This document shows, in pieces, positions 8,660 to 17,803 of a stretch of 64,000 nucleotides of DNA. Origin of the DNA: Muribaculaceae bacterium (GTDB taxonomy: Bacteria; Bacteroidota; Bacteroidia; Bacteroidales; Muribaculaceae). The position numbers were made by a program, and so were the translations under genes. The notes under the pieces are model-generated. The model was not told the DNA's origin, did not search any database, and saw nothing but the letters and a program-made list of their open reading frames with translations. The stretch is taken from NCBI GenBank assembly GCA_017555085.1, contig JAFZHD010000023.1, positions 1 through 64,000 of the forward strand, in the 5' to 3' direction. Positions within the stretch are counted from its first letter, which is position 1, and every line of letters starts with the position of its first letter.

Positions 8660-9825
8660 TAAATTCGGTTTTTGATTATTTCCTCGGCGCGCAATCGGGC
8701 CTCGGTATTTGTGTTTACAAAGTCTTCAAAAGTGGGGTTCTCGATAAATGCGATTTTGTCGAGAGTGGTCACGATGGTGTCGTAGATGTCGAGGAATGCG
8801 ATGCGACGGTTGAGGAATGCCGCAACGGCAATCTCGTTGGCTGCATTGATGACGCAAGCAGTGTTGCCGCCGCGTTCAAGCGCGTGATAGGCAAGGTTGA
8901 GACACGGGAAGCGTTGAGTGTCGGGTGTCTCAAATGTGAGGTTGGCATAGTCGGCAAGTCGCAAAGGAGTGGCATCGGTAGTCAGACGGTTGGCCTCGCC
9001 AAGTGCATAGCGAATGGGCAGGTGCATGTCGGGCAAGCCGAGCTGTGCCTTTACCGAGCCGTCAACAAATTCGACCATTGAGTGGATGATCGACTGCGGG
9101 TGAACAACGGCCTCGATTTGGCTTGCTTCAATGCCAAAGAGCCAACGGGCTTCGATGATTTCAAAAGCCTTGTTGAGCATGGTTGCCGAGTCGATAGTGA
9201 TTTTAGAACCCATTGACCAATTTGGGTGGTTGAGGGCATCTTCGACAGTGGCAGTCTTGATGAAATCGAGCGACTTGGTGCGGAACGGACCGCCCGAGGC
9301 TGTGATGATGAGTTTGCGAATGCTTTGAGGCTCTTCGCCCACAAGGCATTGATAGATTGCCGAATGTTCCGAGTCAACGGGGATTATTGTAGATGCCGAG
9401 TGCTGCAACATTGAGGTAATCAATTCGCCGGCAACAACAAGAGTCTCTTTGTTGGCCAATGCGATGCGTTTGCCTGCCTTGATGGCACTGATGGTGGGTT
9501 CAAGGCCGCTATATCCGACGGCAGCCGTAACCACTACATCAACCGAGTCGAGAGCCATGGCTTCGCAAATGGCTTGACGGCCGCATGCGACATTGATGCT
9601 TGTGCCGGCCAATGCTCCTTTGAGTGCGTTGTATTGGCTTTCGTTGGCGATGATGGCCCATTGAGGCTTGTGTTTCAGCGCTTGCTTGATGAGCAAATCA
9701 ACATTGTTGCCCGCAACGAGTACCTCCACGCCAAAGCGGTCGGGATATTCAGCCACGATGTCAAGAGTCTGCGTGCCGATTGAGCCGGTTGACCCTAATA
9801 ATGCTATTTTTTGTCGTGAAATCAC
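8659..9825 (-). CDS. dxr: 1-deoxy-D-xylulose 5-phosphate reductoisomerase
   Basis: Second enzyme of the non-mevalonate (MEP) isoprenoid pathway: it converts DXP to methylerythritol phosphate with NADPH. The NADPH-binding GSTGSIG is near the N-terminus, and VDSEHSA, SGGPFR and the NHPNW(S)MG segment that lines the active site are present. 388 residues is the usual length. Translation must start at GTG (9825-9823), as no upstream in-frame ATG exists and the start fits the family. TAATTTTG and TAAATTTG motifs on the reverse strand (9861-9854 and 9873-9866) are possible -7 boxes. The pathway enzyme ispE lies elsewhere in the window (19836-20660). Confidence 0.97.
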   Translation of the reverse strand: MISRQKIALLGSTGSIGTQTLDIVAEYPDRFGVEVLVAGNNVDLLIKQALKHKPQWAIIANESQYNALKGALAGTSINVACGRQAICEAMALDSVDVVVTAAVGYSGLEPTISAIKAGKRIALANKETLVVAGELITSMLQHSASTIIPVDSEHSAIYQCLVGEEPQSIRKLIITASGGPFRTKSLDFIKTATVEDALNHPNWSMGSKITIDSATMLNKAFEIIEARWLFGIEASQIEAVVHPQSIIHSMVEFVDGSVKAQLGLPDMHLPIRYALGEANRLTTDATPLRLADYANLTFETPDTQRFPCLNLAYHALERGGNTACVINAANEIAVAAFLNRRIAFLDIYDTIVTTLDKIAFIENPTFEDFVNTNTEARLRAEEIIKNRI

Positions 9826-10109
9826 GGGATATTTCAGTTTAGATAGTTTGAAACAAAATTAACTGCAAATTTAACTCAATTTATCCGTTTTTCCACCCTC
9901 GCGTGTACTAATATTATATAAAACGCGATGCAAATGATAAAAATAAGGGTCAAATATGTGGCTGCATCACTTGGCGCATCGCAAAATGCAAAGTGTCTCG
10001 GTACCGACAAACCATTGGCGGATTAATTGTGTGTTGCCGCCAGGAAGCGGGGAATGGTAGGGCTTCATATCGATGGAAATGTGGCTGATGCAACAAAATT
10101 TTGCTAATC
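9826..10109. other. Divergent intergenic region between dxr and the PBP1A gene
   Basis: Apart from possible dxr -7 boxes at 9854-9873 and the PBP promoter that begins at 10110, no gene, RNA structure or repeat could be recognised. Small scattered repeats of GCATCGCAAAA-like sequence are present but not organised. Confidence 0.5.
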
Positions 10110-10141
10110 TTTGGTCATTTAGCTAATTGTGTGTATCTTTG
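10110..10141 (+). promoter_or_regulatory. Promoter of the PBP1A gene
   Basis: TTTG (10110-10113), 20-bp spacer, TATCTTTG (10134-10141): a full match to the Bacteroidetes housekeeping consensus. It predicts a leader of about 45-50 nt. Confidence 0.8.
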
Positions 10142-10195
10142 TATTATTGTGGGGTGGTTTATCCCGCTGATAATATAACTAATTGTTAATTACAT

Positions 10196-12586
10196 ATGAG
10201 TGACAATAAGAAAACTGCAAAAGGAGCTAAGCCTCGTAACAAATATACTCGAACCATTATCGCTGTGATGTGGTCGCTTTTCGGCATATCGGTCGTTGGC
10301 GGTTTCGCAATGCTTGCGATGATATATAATGGCATAATCGGTTACATGCCGGCTATTGAGGAGTTGAAAAATCCTAAGGACAATTACGCGACTGTGATTT
10401 ATTCGGCCGACGGTCAGGAATTGGGCCGCTATTTCCGCAATACGGGTAACCGTGTGTATATCTCGATGGATGATGTGTCGCGACATGTCACCGATGCGTT
10501 GGTGTCAACCGAGGATGTGCGCTTTTATGACCACTCGGGTATCGATGTGCGTGCCATGGCGCGTGTGCTTGTTAAAACTTTGATTTTGCAACAGCGCAAT
10601 GCCGGTGGCGGTTCTACCATCTCTCAACAGTTGGCCAAGTTGCTGTATTCGCCCACATCTGACAATATTTTTGAGCGTGCGTTGCAAAAACCTATTGAGT
10701 GGATGATTGCCGTTAAACTCGAACGTTATTATTCAAAGGAAGAGATTATTAATATGTATCTCAACCGTTTTGACTTTTTGTATAATGCGTTGGGAATCAA
10801 GTCGGCGGCTTATGTGTATTTTGGCAAACAGCCCAAAGACCTCACAATTGAGGAAGCTGCAACATTGGTGGGTATGGTTAAAAACCCGTCGTATTACAAC
10901 CCTGTTCGCCGCAACGAAACTACTCGCAAACGCCGCAATGTGGTGCTTGACCAGATGCGTCGCAACGGCATCATTAGTGCCGAGGAGTGTGACTCGTTGA
11001 AGGAGTTGCCTTTGGTGCTCGATTTTCACCGTGTGGACCACAAAGAAGGTCCTGCGCCATATTTTCGTGAGGAGTTGCGCCGCATTCTTCAAGCAAAACG
11101 CCCCACTCGCAAAGATTATTTTGATTGGGAATATCAAAAGTATTATGACGACTCTATTGCTTGGGAAACTAACCCCTTGTTTGGTTGGGTTGAGAAAAAT
11201 CCCAAGGCAGACGGCTCAAAATATGATATTTACACCGACGGTTTGAGAATTTACACCACAATTGATTCGCGTATGCAAAAATATGCCGAAGATGCTGTGG
11301 TTGAGCATTTTGCGGGATATTTGCAACCGCGATTCTTCAAGGAGAAGAAAAATGTGAAATGCGCTCCCTATACCTCAAATCGCGGCGAATTATCGTCAAC
11401 ACAATTGGCAGGCCTTATTGACCACGCAATGAAGCAGAGCGACCGCTACCGTGAGATGAAAAAGGCTGGTTGCAGCGAGAGCGAAATCAAAAAAGCATTT
11501 GAAACACCTCGCGAAATGAAGGTGTTTAGTTATGAGGGTGTGAAAGATACCACAATGACTCCGATGGACTCGATTCTTTACCTCAAACATTTCTTGCGTG
11601 CCGGTTTCATGTCAATGGACCCCCGCAACGGTCATGTTAAGGCTTATGTTGGCGGACCTAATTTCACATTCTTCCAATATGATATGGTGTCGACTGGTCG
11701 CCGTCAGGTGGGCTCTACAATCAAGCCGTTCCTTTACACCTATGCGATGGAAGAAGGTTTCTCTCCTTGTGATGAGTTCCTTAACGAACAGCCAACGATT
11801 TATGATGAGTTGGGCCGTCCTTGGACTCCTCGCAATGCATCAAAAGCGCGAGTTGGCGAAATGGTGCCGTTGAGTTGGGCATTGACAACATCAAACAACT
11901 GGATTTCGGCCCGCATCATGGATAAACTTTCGCCTAAAACTCTCGTGCGACTCATGCACAATCTCGGTATCACAAACCAAAGCATCGTGCCTGCACCGTC
12001 GTTGTGTCTAGGTCCTTGTGAGGTGTCGGTTAAGGAAATGGTTACGGCTTACTCGGCCTATGCAAACAATGGTTTGCGTGTCGACCCGCTGTATGTTACC
12101 GCGATTGCCGATGCCAATGGCAACATTATATCGGAGTTTGCACCCAAGCATGTTGAGGTTATCAGCGAAAAGGCTTATTACCGCATCTTGTCGTTGTTGT
12201 TGAGTGTAGTTGATGGCGGTACAGGTAACCGCATTCGCCGTGCGCCTTACAACATCACAGCGCAAACAGGCGGTAAGACCGGTACTACAAACGATAACGC
12301 CGACGGTTGGTTCATGGCCTTCACTCCGCAACTTGTGTCGGGTGTGTGGGTAGGTGGCGAAGAACGCTACATTCACTTTAATGGTATGGCCGATGGTCAG
12401 GGTGCATCTATGGCATTGCCCATCTATGGCAAATATATGTCAAAGGTATATGCCGACGAGACATTGCCTTATTCGCAAGATGTGACATTCAAATTCCCAA
12501 GCGGAGTTTCGCTTTGTGAAAAAGAAAACTTTGGCGATGAGTATGATGAAACCGAAGATGAAAGCGTTGAAGGCGTGTTTGATTAA
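10196..12586 (+). CDS. Class A penicillin-binding protein (PBP1A), bifunctional peptidoglycan synthase
   Basis: Polymerises lipid II into glycan strands and crosslinks the peptides, outside the inner membrane; 796 residues. A cytoplasmic basic start is followed by one membrane helix (about 19-47). The glycosyltransferase domain has EDVRFYDHSG (catalytic E106) and the GGGSTISQQLAK signature. The transpeptidase domain has SxxK (S507, GSTIK), SNN (S566) and KTGTTN (K694). A short acidic tail follows. It has its own consensus promoter and a terminator hairpin, so it is probably transcribed alone. Confidence 0.96.
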   Translation: MSDNKKTAKGAKPRNKYTRTIIAVMWSLFGISVVGGFAMLAMIYNGIIGYMPAIEELKNPKDNYATVIYSADGQELGRYFRNTGNRVYISMDDVSRHVTDALVSTEDVRFYDHSGIDVRAMARVLVKTLILQQRNAGGGSTISQQLAKLLYSPTSDNIFERALQKPIEWMIAVKLERYYSKEEIINMYLNRFDFLYNALGIKSAAYVYFGKQPKDLTIEEAATLVGMVKNPSYYNPVRRNETTRKRRNVVLDQMRRNGIISAEECDSLKELPLVLDFHRVDHKEGPAPYFREELRRILQAKRPTRKDYFDWEYQKYYDDSIAWETNPLFGWVEKNPKADGSKYDIYTDGLRIYTTIDSRMQKYAEDAVVEHFAGYLQPRFFKEKKNVKCAPYTSNRGELSSTQLAGLIDHAMKQSDRYREMKKAGCSESEIKKAFETPREMKVFSYEGVKDTTMTPMDSILYLKHFLRAGFMSMDPRNGHVKAYVGGPNFTFFQYDMVSTGRRQVGSTIKPFLYTYAMEEGFSPCDEFLNEQPTIYDELGRPWTPRNASKARVGEMVPLSWALTTSNNWISARIMDKLSPKTLVRLMHNLGITNQSIVPAPSLCLGPCEVSVKEMVTAYSAYANNGLRVDPLYVTAIADANGNIISEFAPKHVEVISEKAYYRILSLLLSVVDGGTGNRIRRAPYNITAQTGGKTGTTNDNADGWFMAFTPQLVSGVWVGGEERYIHFNGMADGQGASMALPIYGKYMSKVYADETLPYSQDVTFKFPSGVSLCEKENFGDEYDETEDESVEGVFD

Positions 12587-12610
12587 TTGAGTCACTCCTA
12601 AATAGATATT

Positions 12611-12642
12611 ATAGCCTCGCCATTGTGCGGGGCTATTTTTTT
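12611..12642 (+). terminator. Terminator of the PBP1A gene
   Basis: Stem ATAGCCTCGC / GCGGGGCTAT (one G-U pair) with a six-base loop followed by seven T, 25 bases after the stop codon. Confidence 0.88.
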
Positions 12643-12650
12643 CTTTCTTA

Positions 12651-12682
12651 TTTGCATATTGTGTGACGGAGGTGTATCTTTG
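12651..12682 (+). promoter_or_regulatory. Promoter of the WG-repeat gene
   Basis: TTTG (12651-12654), 20-bp spacer, TATCTTTG (12675-12682). The start of transcription would fall about 20 nt before the ATG at 12709. Confidence 0.8.
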
Positions 12683-12708
12683 CGTAAAATCTATATACCA
12701 AATCTGTT

Positions 12709-13632
12709 ATGAAAAAAGTGTTATTGGTGGCCGTCGTTTTGGCGTTTGCGGTTAGCGCCTCGGGCAAAAAGAAAGAAATAGATGTGTTGAGGGAGCAAGT
12801 GGCAGCATTGACAGCCAAGGTTGACTCGTTGGAGAAAGATGCGTTGGCTAAAAGCCTCAAAAGTGCACAGGAATTAACTGAGGCTTTGCGCTCTTATGCC
12901 GATATGAAGGCGATGTATGACGAGTTGAAAGAGACTTGCGAGCAAATCAGTGCCAAACCGCAATTTGAGGTTAAGGGCGAATTGTGCAGTGGCCTGATGT
13001 TGATTATGCAGAATTACAAGTATGGATATGCCGATGCAAACGGCAAGATTGTTATCGAGCCTGTGTATGAGTCGGCAACTGATTTTAATAATGGCATAGC
13101 TTATGTGAAGGAAGGCGATAAATGGGGTATCATAAATGTGACTGGACAGGCGATAATTGCGTGTGAGTATGAAGATATCCAAAATTTTTCGGATGAAATC
13201 TATCAAGTGAAAAAAGACGGTCTATGGGGCTTTGTTGATTCAACGGGCAAAATAGTTCAAGAATGTGTCTATTCAGAAATCGGAAGCAAACTCACAAAAG
13301 ATCTTTGTCGCGTATATGAAAATGGTCTGCTGGGCTTTGTTGACTTAAACGGCAAAATAGTTCAAGAGTGTGTTTATACTGATGTTAAAGGTGGATATTC
13401 CGACGGAATCTATCAAGTTAGAAAAGACGGGTTGTGGGGACTTATTGACTCAACCGGTAAAATGATTCAAAAGTGTGTCTATTCTGAGATAGAACATGTT
13501 CGTAGGCAAGTAAAGTCAGCCCCCGTATGTCTTAATGGTAAGTGGGGACTTTTAGATGATAGGGGAAATGTTAAAGTCAAACCCCAATATAAAGACAAAT
13601 GGGATGCGTTGCGTGTTGTCGGTTATAATTAG
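12709..13632 (+). CDS. Secreted WG-repeat protein with coiled-coil segment
   Basis: 307 residues. A cleavable signal peptide (about 1-19, ending VSASG) is followed by a heptad-like helical region (about 22-85, VAALTAKVDSLEKDALAK) that should form a coiled coil. The rest is a chain of about six WG-type repeats with the pattern GL(W)GFVDSTGKIVQECVY, each about 23-45 residues. WG repeats form beta-rich structures found in many periplasmic and surface proteins, without a single known function. It has its own promoter and terminator. The role is unknown; it is likely periplasmic. Confidence 0.85.
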   Translation: MKKVLLVAVVLAFAVSASGKKKEIDVLREQVAALTAKVDSLEKDALAKSLKSAQELTEALRSYADMKAMYDELKETCEQISAKPQFEVKGELCSGLMLIMQNYKYGYADANGKIVIEPVYESATDFNNGIAYVKEGDKWGIINVTGQAIIACEYEDIQNFSDEIYQVKKDGLWGFVDSTGKIVQECVYSEIGSKLTKDLCRVYENGLLGFVDLNGKIVQECVYTDVKGGYSDGIYQVRKDGLWGLIDSTGKMIQKCVYSEIEHVRRQVKSAPVCLNGKWGLLDDRGNVKVKPQYKDKWDALRVVGYN

Positions 13633-13664
13633 TAAACGGAATGGAGAATAATTCATAAAAACAG

Positions 13665-13696
13665 CAAGCGTGAGGACCGGGTGGCTCTCACGCTTG
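13665..13696. terminator. Bidirectional terminator
   Basis: Ten-pair stem CAAGCGTGAG / CTCACGCTTG between two convergent genes. T-rich sequence follows on both strands (TTTGTTTAT on plus, CTGTTTTTATG on minus). It serves the WG-repeat gene and the aromatic operon. Confidence 0.88.
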
Positions 13697-13725
13697 TTTG
13701 TTTATAAAGGTGGATAAACCTGTGA

Positions 13726-14499
13726 CTATTTGAGGTTTTCTCTCACTTGGGCGAGGTATTGCTTCATTGCATCGCCGTCGCGTTGGCTGACAATCTGTTG
13801 CAGTTGCGACAGTTTTTCCTGAATGCGTTCGAGTTGTTGAGGCGTGTTGGGGTTGAAAAGGATTTCGCTCAACAAGTAGTCGTCTTCCGACATCAGGCCG
13901 TGGGCAATGGCCATGTGGCGCTTGAAGGTTGTGCCCGGTGCATCTTGGTGTTTCATGATGCCTGCAAACACAAGCGTTGATGCAAATGGGATTGACAAAG
14001 AGTAGGCGATTGTCTCGTCATGCTCGCTGAATGTATATTCCTCGATGTGGAGGTGTAATTCGCTATACAGGTCTTTGAAGAACACTTTGCCCAAATGGTC
14101 GCCTTCGCTGATGATGATTGCATTTTCGCTGCTGAGGTTGCTGAGCGAGGCAAATGTGGGACCAAACATGGGGTGGGTACTCACATAGGGGTGTCCACAT
14201 TGTGCATAAAACTCGGGCAGGCCGTTTTTTACTGATGCGATGTCAGAGAGAATGCAGTTGGCGGGCAAGTGGGGCATCACTCGGTTGAATGCCTCGATGG
14301 TGTATTTGACAGTAGCGGCGTTAATAACCATGTCGGGCGCAAAGGCTTCTATCTCCTCGGGCGAGGTAAAGCGTTGTGCGTTGAATGTAAATCGCAAGCG
14401 ATGAGGGTCGATGTCATAGACGGCCACCTCGTGTTTGAACGAGAGGATGTCGCAGAAAAACAAGCCCATTTTGCCGGCACCTAATATAAGTATTTTCAT
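13726..14499 (-). CDS. tyrA: Prephenate dehydrogenase
   Basis: Oxidative decarboxylation of prephenate to 4-hydroxyphenylpyruvate, the tyrosine branch. 257 residues. The NAD-binding GAGKMG opens a Rossmann fold, and the STHPMFGP segment with the conserved His and the following helical dimerisation half are present. No ACT or chorismate mutase domain is attached; the mutase is fused to the preceding gene. It is the last gene of the aromatic operon, 12 bp after the DAHP synthase gene and directly before a terminator. Confidence 0.92.
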   Translation of the reverse strand: MKILILGAGKMGLFFCDILSFKHEVAVYDIDPHRLRFTFNAQRFTSPEEIEAFAPDMVINAATVKYTIEAFNRVMPHLPANCILSDIASVKNGLPEFYAQCGHPYVSTHPMFGPTFASLSNLSSENAIIISEGDHLGKVFFKDLYSELHLHIEEYTFSEHDETIAYSLSIPFASTLVFAGIMKHQDAPGTTFKRHMAIAHGLMSEDDYLLSEILFNPNTPQQLERIQEKLSQLQQIVSQRDGDAMKQYLAQVRENLK

Positions 14500-14511
14500 A
14501 TAGCCGAGTGA

Positions 14512-15591
14512 TTAGAGTTGACGGTCGTTGACTATTTCGATTTGTTGTCGCACCGATTCTTCGTGGATAGCCGATAGCACGGTTGACATAAATTCGCCGC
14601 TCATGCCCATTTCTTTGGCGAGTTGCACGCGCGATTGCATGATGTCGCCATAGCGTGTTGCTTGTACAACGGGCATGCGATGCTCTTTCTTGAACATACC
14701 GATTTCGCGGCACACTCTCATTCGCTTGTTCAACACTTCGATAAGTTCGTTGTCAAGTTCGTCAATTTGTTGACGGAGCAAAGCGAGGTTTTCGGTAGTG
14801 AGTGTAGTGTCGCGCAACACGAGTGTGTTGATGATGAAGTTGAGCACATCGGGAGTGATTTGTTGGCTCTTGTCGCTCCAAGCGCAGTCGGGGTCGCAGT
14901 GGCTTTCGATAATCAAGCCGTTAAAGCCCATGTCGTAGGCTTGTTGCGAGATGGGGGCAACGAGTTCGCGTTTGCCTCCGATGTGGCTGGGGTCGCAAAT
15001 GATGGGCAAGTTGGGCAAACGACGGCGCAACTCGATGGGTATGTGCCATTGAGGCATGTTGCGATAGAGATGCTTGCCATAGGCGCTAAATCCGCGGTGA
15101 ATGGCACCGATGCAGCGAATGCCGGCGTTGTAGATGCGTTGCATTGCACCAATCCACAAGTCGATATCGGGGTTAACGGGGTTTTTGACAAATACGGGGC
15201 ATGTGGCCTTTGCTTCGGCGAGTGCGTCGGCAATTTCTTGCATGGCAAAGGGGTTGGCCGATGTGCGTGCGCCAATCCACAAGATGTCGATGCCGGCAGC
15301 GAGTGCTGCTTCAACATGTTGGCGTGTGGCAACTTCGGTGCTGACATACATGCCTGTTTCTTCTTTCACGCGTTTGAGCCAGTTAAGACCTTCAACGCCT
15401 ACGCCTTCAAAACCGCCGGGTTTTGTGCGGGGTTTCCAGATACCTGCACGGAATATTTTGATGCCGTTGCTTGCGAGTTCGCGGGCAGTGGTCATTACTT
15501 GTTCTTCGGTCTCGGCACTGCAAGGACCGGCAATGATGAGTGGCTTATTGGGGTTGATGCCTTCGAGTGAAATAGGTTGTAAATCTTTCAT
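14512..15591 (-). CDS. Bifunctional DAHP synthase / chorismate mutase
   Basis: The N-terminal part (about 1-258) is the short 3-deoxy-7-phosphoheptulonate synthase of the AroA-beta (Bacillus-type) class, with IAGPCSAE near the start, KPRTKPGGFEG and CDPSHIGGKRE. This is the first committed step of aromatic synthesis. The C-terminal 100 residues (from about 259, LRQQIDELDNELIEVLNKRM) form an AroQ-type chorismate mutase, which makes prephenate. In related fusions the mutase part often mediates feedback by chorismate or prephenate; that is family knowledge, not visible here. Fusion of the first and branch-point enzymes within the pheA-tyrA operon fits joint control of Phe and Tyr synthesis. Confidence 0.94.
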   Translation of the reverse strand: MKDLQPISLEGINPNKPLIIAGPCSAETEEQVMTTARELASNGIKIFRAGIWKPRTKPGGFEGVGVEGLNWLKRVKEETGMYVSTEVATRQHVEAALAAGIDILWIGARTSANPFAMQEIADALAEAKATCPVFVKNPVNPDIDLWIGAMQRIYNAGIRCIGAIHRGFSAYGKHLYRNMPQWHIPIELRRRLPNLPIICDPSHIGGKRELVAPISQQAYDMGFNGLIIESHCDPDCAWSDKSQQITPDVLNFIINTLVLRDTTLTTENLALLRQQIDELDNELIEVLNKRMRVCREIGMFKKEHRMPVVQATRYGDIMQSRVQLAKEMGMSGEFMSTVLSAIHEESVRQQIEIVNDRQL

Positions 15592-15602
15592 AAGACTATG
15601 TG

Positions 15603-16787
15603 TTAGTTGTTATTATTCATTTGGTTGATGCGTTGCAATGCGCGTTGCATGTTTTCTTCGGTGGCGCAAAGCGAGATGCGAATGTAGCGGTCGCCGTTGC
15701 TGCCAAAGATGAAGCCGGGAGTGATGAACACGCGTGCGTCATAGAGCACTTTGTCGGCAAGCACTTCGCTTGATGCTACGCTGTCGGGGATGCGTCCCCA
15801 CAAGAACATGCCTCGTTGGCTTGGGTCGAATGTGCAACCGAGTGCTTCCATGATTTGCTCGGCTACGGCACGGCGTGAGCGATACACTTGGTTGAGCGTG
15901 TCATACCATTCTTTGCCGGCTTCGAGACCACGAACGGCTGCGAGCATGAGCGGACGGAATTGGCCCGAGTCGATGTTTGATTTCACTTTCAATATCCAGT
16001 TGATGAAAGTGGGGTTTGAGGCAAGCATGCCTACACGCCAACCGGCCATGTTGTGTGATTTGCTCATTGAGTTCATTTCGATGGCAATGTCTTTTGCGCC
16101 GTCGATTTGGAGCAAACTCATGGGCTTGTCGTTGAGAATGAAGCTGTATGGGTTGTCGTGAGCAATGACAATGTTGTGTCGGCGGCCGAAGTCAACGATT
16201 TTTTCAAAGAGTTTGACAGTTGCTGGAGTGCCTGTTGGCATGTGGGGATAGTTAATCCACATGAGTTTGATGCGGTCGAGGGGAAGCTTCTCTAACGCGT
16301 CAAAGTCGGGCATCCAACCGTTTTCTTCGGTAAGGTCATAGGTGAAGATTTCGGCTTGCACGAGTCGGCTCACCGATGTGTAGGTGGGGTAGCCGGGGTT
16401 TGGCACCAACACGCCGTCGCCGGGGTTGAGAAATGCCATTGACACATGCAAGATGCCTTCTTTTGAGCCGATGAGGGGCTGAATCTCGGTGTTGGCATCT
16501 AGTTGCACGCCATACCATCGGTTATACCATTGAGCGAATGCTTGTCGCAGTTGTGGAATGCCCACATAGGGTTGGTAACTGTGGTTGCCTTCGCGGCGTG
16601 TTTCTTCACACATGGTGTCGATAACCTCGTTGTGTGGCATGCGGTCGGGGCCGCCAATGCCGAGCGAGATAATGTCGGCTCCTTGGGCGTTGAGTTGTGC
16701 CACTTCTTTGAGTTTCTTTGAGAAGTAGTATTCTTGAATCTCGTTCACTCGTTGTGCGGGAACGATTGCGGAGTTATCAAATTTCAT
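15603..16787 (-). CDS. PLP-dependent class I aminotransferase, probably aromatic
   Basis: Fold-type I aminotransferase of 394 residues. The PLP lysine is in NSMSKSHNMAGWRVG, with NPGYPTY, the INYPHMPTG loop and the substrate-carboxylate Arg in YIRISLC. Operon position between pheA and the DAHP synthase strongly suggests it converts phenylpyruvate and 4-hydroxyphenylpyruvate to Phe and Tyr; sequence alone also resembles LL-diaminopimelate and alanine aminotransferases. I chose ATG at 16787 rather than the in-frame TTG at 16811: the ATG overlaps the pheA stop by only 11 bp and agrees with the family N-terminus. Confidence 0.88.
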   Translation of the reverse strand: MKFDNSAIVPAQRVNEIQEYYFSKKLKEVAQLNAQGADIISLGIGGPDRMPHNEVIDTMCEETRREGNHSYQPYVGIPQLRQAFAQWYNRWYGVQLDANTEIQPLIGSKEGILHVSMAFLNPGDGVLVPNPGYPTYTSVSRLVQAEIFTYDLTEENGWMPDFDALEKLPLDRIKLMWINYPHMPTGTPATVKLFEKIVDFGRRHNIVIAHDNPYSFILNDKPMSLLQIDGAKDIAIEMNSMSKSHNMAGWRVGMLASNPTFINWILKVKSNIDSGQFRPLMLAAVRGLEAGKEWYDTLNQVYRSRRAVAEQIMEALGCTFDPSQRGMFLWGRIPDSVASSEVLADKVLYDARVFITPGFIFGSNGDRYIRISLCATEENMQRALQRINQMNNNN

Positions 16788-17625
16788 AGGTGCATTCTTT
16801 ATATTCGCCAAGTATTTTAAAATCGTTCATCAAGGGGCGCACTGCGTCGATGGCTTGACGGTAGCGTACATAACTGTCAAATGTGAGGTCGACATAGAAA
16901 CGATATTCCCATTCGCGACCGATGATGGGCAACGATTGAATTTTTGAGAGGTTGATGTCGTAGAACGAGAGTATGGTCAACACTTTTGACAATGCGCCTT
17001 GGGTGTGGGGCAATGTAAACACGATTGACGATTTGTTGAGCGACTCTTCGCGGGGTTTGAGTTCGTGGGCAATGACGGGGTCGGCCACGATGAGAAAGCG
17101 AGTGAAGTTGCGCTTGTTGGTCTCAATTCCTTTTTCGAGAATGTTGAGACCATAGAGTGTGGCTGCATATTCGCCGCAGATGGCTGCATGGCCTGTGAGT
17201 TTTTGTTCGGCAATTTCCTTGGCACTGCCAGCGGTGTCAAATTTCTCGGTCATTTTGAGGTTGGGGTGGCGGCGCAAGAACTGTTCACACTGCATGAGCG
17301 CGATGGGGTGTGAGTCGGCTTCGGTGAGTTGGTCGATGGTTTGGCCGGGCAATGCTGCAAGCACATGTGAGATGCGTAATTTCTGCTCACCCACAATTTG
17401 AAGGTTGCTCAATCGCAAGAGTTCGTGGTTTTGGAGCAAACTGCCGGCAATGGTGTTTTCGATGGCCACAATGCCTATCATCGATGCGTCGCACGACAAT
17501 GCTTCAAACAGTAGGGGGAAACTGTCACATTCGACTGCTTCGATGTCCTCGCCTTTGAAATACTCTCTTGCGGCTGCATCGTGAAAGCAACCGGCAACTC
17601 CTTGTATTGTTACTCTTTTCTTCAT
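16777..17625 (-). CDS. pheA: Prephenate dehydratase
   Basis: Converts prephenate to phenylpyruvate, 282 residues. The N-terminal catalytic two-lobed domain shows IEVAIENTIAGSLL-like sequence (here VAIENTIAGSLLQNHELL) and the NFTRFLIV segment with the key Thr/Arg region. The C-terminal ACT domain (about 195-275, SIVFTLPHTQGALSKVL) is the usual phenylalanine-binding feedback site. No chorismate mutase domain is attached. It is the first structural gene of the aromatic operon and follows the attenuator by 13-25 bp, so its transcription depends on terminator read-through. Confidence 0.94.
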   Translation of the reverse strand: MKKRVTIQGVAGCFHDAAAREYFKGEDIEAVECDSFPLLFEALSCDASMIGIVAIENTIAGSLLQNHELLRLSNLQIVGEQKLRISHVLAALPGQTIDQLTEADSHPIALMQCEQFLRRHPNLKMTEKFDTAGSAKEIAEQKLTGHAAICGEYAATLYGLNILEKGIETNKRNFTRFLIVADPVIAHELKPREESLNKSSIVFTLPHTQGALSKVLTILSFYDINLSKIQSLPIIGREWEYRFYVDLTFDSYVRYRQAIDAVRPLMNDFKILGEYKECTYEI

Positions 17626-17637
17626 ATCGTTTCAAAT

Positions 17638-17720
17638 AAAAAATCCCGTGTTTGCTCACGGGATTTTAGTTGTATCTGTTATTGATAATATTTCACTGAT
17701 TTATGCAAATAAAATCCCGT
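17638..17720 (-). promoter_or_regulatory. Transcription attenuator of the aromatic operon (antiterminator/terminator)
   Basis: Three segments are visible on the reverse strand. A (17720-17710) reads ACGGGATTTTA and lies inside the 3' end of the leader ORF. B (17668-17657) reads TAAAATCCCGTG. C (17650-17638) reads CACGGGATTTTTT. A and B are perfectly complementary over 11 nt; B and C form an 11-pair hairpin with loop AGCAAA followed by six T, a strong intrinsic terminator just before pheA. A:B and B:C exclude each other. A ribosome that finishes the leader covers A, so B:C terminates. One stalled on scarce Phe- or Tyr-tRNA leaves A free, so A:B prevents termination. Confidence 0.9.
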
Positions 17721-17778
17721 TTTTATTCTTTGCAAAATAAAAATAAAAGAAATAGTAATATGAATAAAATCGTGTCAT
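17701..17778 (-). CDS. pheL: Phe/Tyr-rich attenuator leader peptide
   Basis: 25-codon ORF starting ATG at 17778 and ending TAA at 17701, preceded by an AAGG Shine-Dalgarno five bases upstream. Of residues 4-15, eleven of twelve are Phe or Tyr (five Phe, six Tyr, one Ser: FYSYYYFFYFYF); another Phe is at 24. The last codons (AAC GGG ATT TTA) are also antiterminator strand A. Such a composition has no plausible structural role, and it sits between a promoter and a terminator in front of the Phe/Tyr operon, so it acts as a sensor of charged tRNA-Phe and tRNA-Tyr. The symbol is borrowed from enteric bacteria by analogy, not homology. Confidence 0.9.
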   Translation of the reverse strand: MTRFYSYYYFFYFYFAKNKNGILFA

Positions 17779-17803
17779 TTTACCTTGGGGCTTTATTGTG
17801 CCA

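Noticed and set aside
14623..15570. A 315-codon forward ORF opposite the DAHP synthase gene
   Set aside because: It mirrors the reverse-strand gene codon by codon and has an unnatural Cys/His/Val-rich composition; the reverse-strand enzyme is unmistakable.
16787..16811. N-terminal extension of the aminotransferase from a TTG codon
   Set aside because: The ATG at 16787 gives a family-like start and a shorter overlap with pheA; the extension only re-reads the pheA 3' end.
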